Source: Planctomycetota bacterium (GTDB lineage: Bacteria > Planctomycetota > PUPC01 > DSUN01). Taken from it: a stretch of DNA of 41,583 bases. Made by a program: the position numbers and the translations under genes. The DNA is taken from assembly GCA_016872875.1 (NCBI GenBank), contig VGYW01000012.1:1-41583 (forward strand). The letters run 5' to 3'. The notes beneath the pieces are model-generated. The model was not told the origin of the DNA, made no database searches, and saw only the letters and a list, made by a program, of their open reading frames with translations. Every line of letters begins with the position of its first letter. Position 1 is the stretch's first letter. Shown here piece by piece: positions 41,228 through 41,583 of this stretch.

Positions 41228-41318
41228 AATCACACGGACGCCCACGGACAAGCACGGACGCGCAGATTCCTCGGCGATGGGCGTGTGTCCGTGCCCGTCC
41301 GTGTAGGTCCGTGTCATT
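41228..41318. repeat. Decamer hairpin: CACGGACGCC / GTCCGTG arms
   Basis: The left arm 41228-41262 carries three 10-nt CACGGACNNN units. The right arm 41281-41318 carries GTCCGTGNNN units. Same plan and unit length as the hairpin at 11058, different sequence. Confidence 0.9.
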
Positions 41319-41422
41319 TCTTCACAGGCTCGGAGCGTGGGAACGGGAAGAAGGGGGGACACGCGAGCCGCGTGTCGCTACGAGCGTGCATAGTTGGCCA
41401 AGTATGGGCAAAACGGCCAGGA

Positions 41423-41583
41423 ATGCGTCCGGATCGCCAGAACGCCCATAGTGGGTCAAACACCTGTGTCGCACAGTTGATACAGTATGGCGGGACCGCC
41501 CCGGATGCGTCCGGATCGCCAAACCGCCCATAGTGGGTCAAACACCTGTGTCGCACAGTTGATACAGGATGGCGGGGCGGCCC
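41423..41583 (+). repeat. Tandem direct repeat with 82-nt period at the window edge
   Basis: Copies start at 41423 and 41505, beginning ATGCGTCCGGATCGCCA, and share a CACCTGTGTCGCACAGTTGA core with only a few differences. The second copy runs to the last base, so the array may continue outside the window. Confidence 0.9.

Larger units (their letters stand above)
40864..41583. other. Gene-free region made of mixed repeats
   Basis: I see no convincing gene here. Small palindromes: CAGGCGAGCCGCCTG (40909-40923), CGGCAAGCGTCCCGCTTGCCG-like stem (40976-40996) and ACACGCGAGCCGCGTGT (about 41358-41374). Larger elements are listed separately. A partial GAGCGTGGGAACG lies at about 41333-41345. Confidence 0.7.

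Overview
The window is high-GC DNA (by eye about two thirds G+C) with densely packed genes, nearly all on the + strand and often joined by ATGA stop/start overlaps. The gene content suggests a planctomycete or a related PVC-type bacterium, probably free-living and degrading carbohydrates. The pointers are a long MoxR / DUF58 / BatA-type VWA / ABC-2 export cluster, secreted glycosidase-like and DUF4091-like proteins, and TIM-barrel sugar isomerases. This placement is inference; there is no rRNA or tRNA in the window. Two or three promoters look like ordinary sigma70 promoters, and UGA is used widely as a stop.

Layout: (1) 1-1172, minus strand: the 5' end of a zinc alcohol/polyol dehydrogenase and a sugar phosphate isomerase/epimerase-like protein. 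(2) 1447-5836: a secreted glycosidase-like protein and a coiled-coil membrane protein interrupted by an in-frame UGA. (3) 5808-9841: an iron-type ABC importer (binding protein, fused permease, ATPase). (4) 9838-11049: an NHL-repeat lipoprotein. (5) 11267-30642: a VWA/GATase-like protein, a four-helix-bundle protein, MoxR, DUF58, BatA-like VWA, two GATase-like membrane proteins, two ABC-2 ATPases and three ABC-2 permeases. This is probably one envelope or export system. (6) 30635-39713: a tight sugar-catabolic operon with a class III aminotransferase, FGGY kinase, amidohydrolase, arabinose/fucose-isomerase-like enzyme and a large secreted DUF4091-like protein. (7) 39714-41583: a small membrane protein, a toxin-antitoxin pair whose PIN toxin is cut short, and about 0.7 kb of repeats.

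The most unusual content is a dense population of short-unit repeats. Many are arm-loop-arm inverted repeats whose arms are tandem arrays. Several arrays of unrelated sequence share the same 7-nt unit length (AATCAGA, AATCCGA, GGCAAAA, ACTCCTC, GGTGTTC, CGGCACT, GCGTGCC); others have 3-, 4- or 10-nt units. Many start within about 15 nt after a stop codon. Others sit in frame inside genes, notably all three genes of the importer. Because 7 is not a multiple of 3, such an array gives the same heptapeptide in every frame, which helps explain the in-frame tolerance. Two arrays encode the hydrophobic core of a signal peptide (genes at 18941 and 36621). One array pair (GGCAAAA family) encloses the gene for a four-helix-bundle protein of the 23S rRNA intervening-sequence (S23/IVP) family. 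This makes an IVS-like element that I suggest as a candidate parent of the simpler, ORF-less hairpins.
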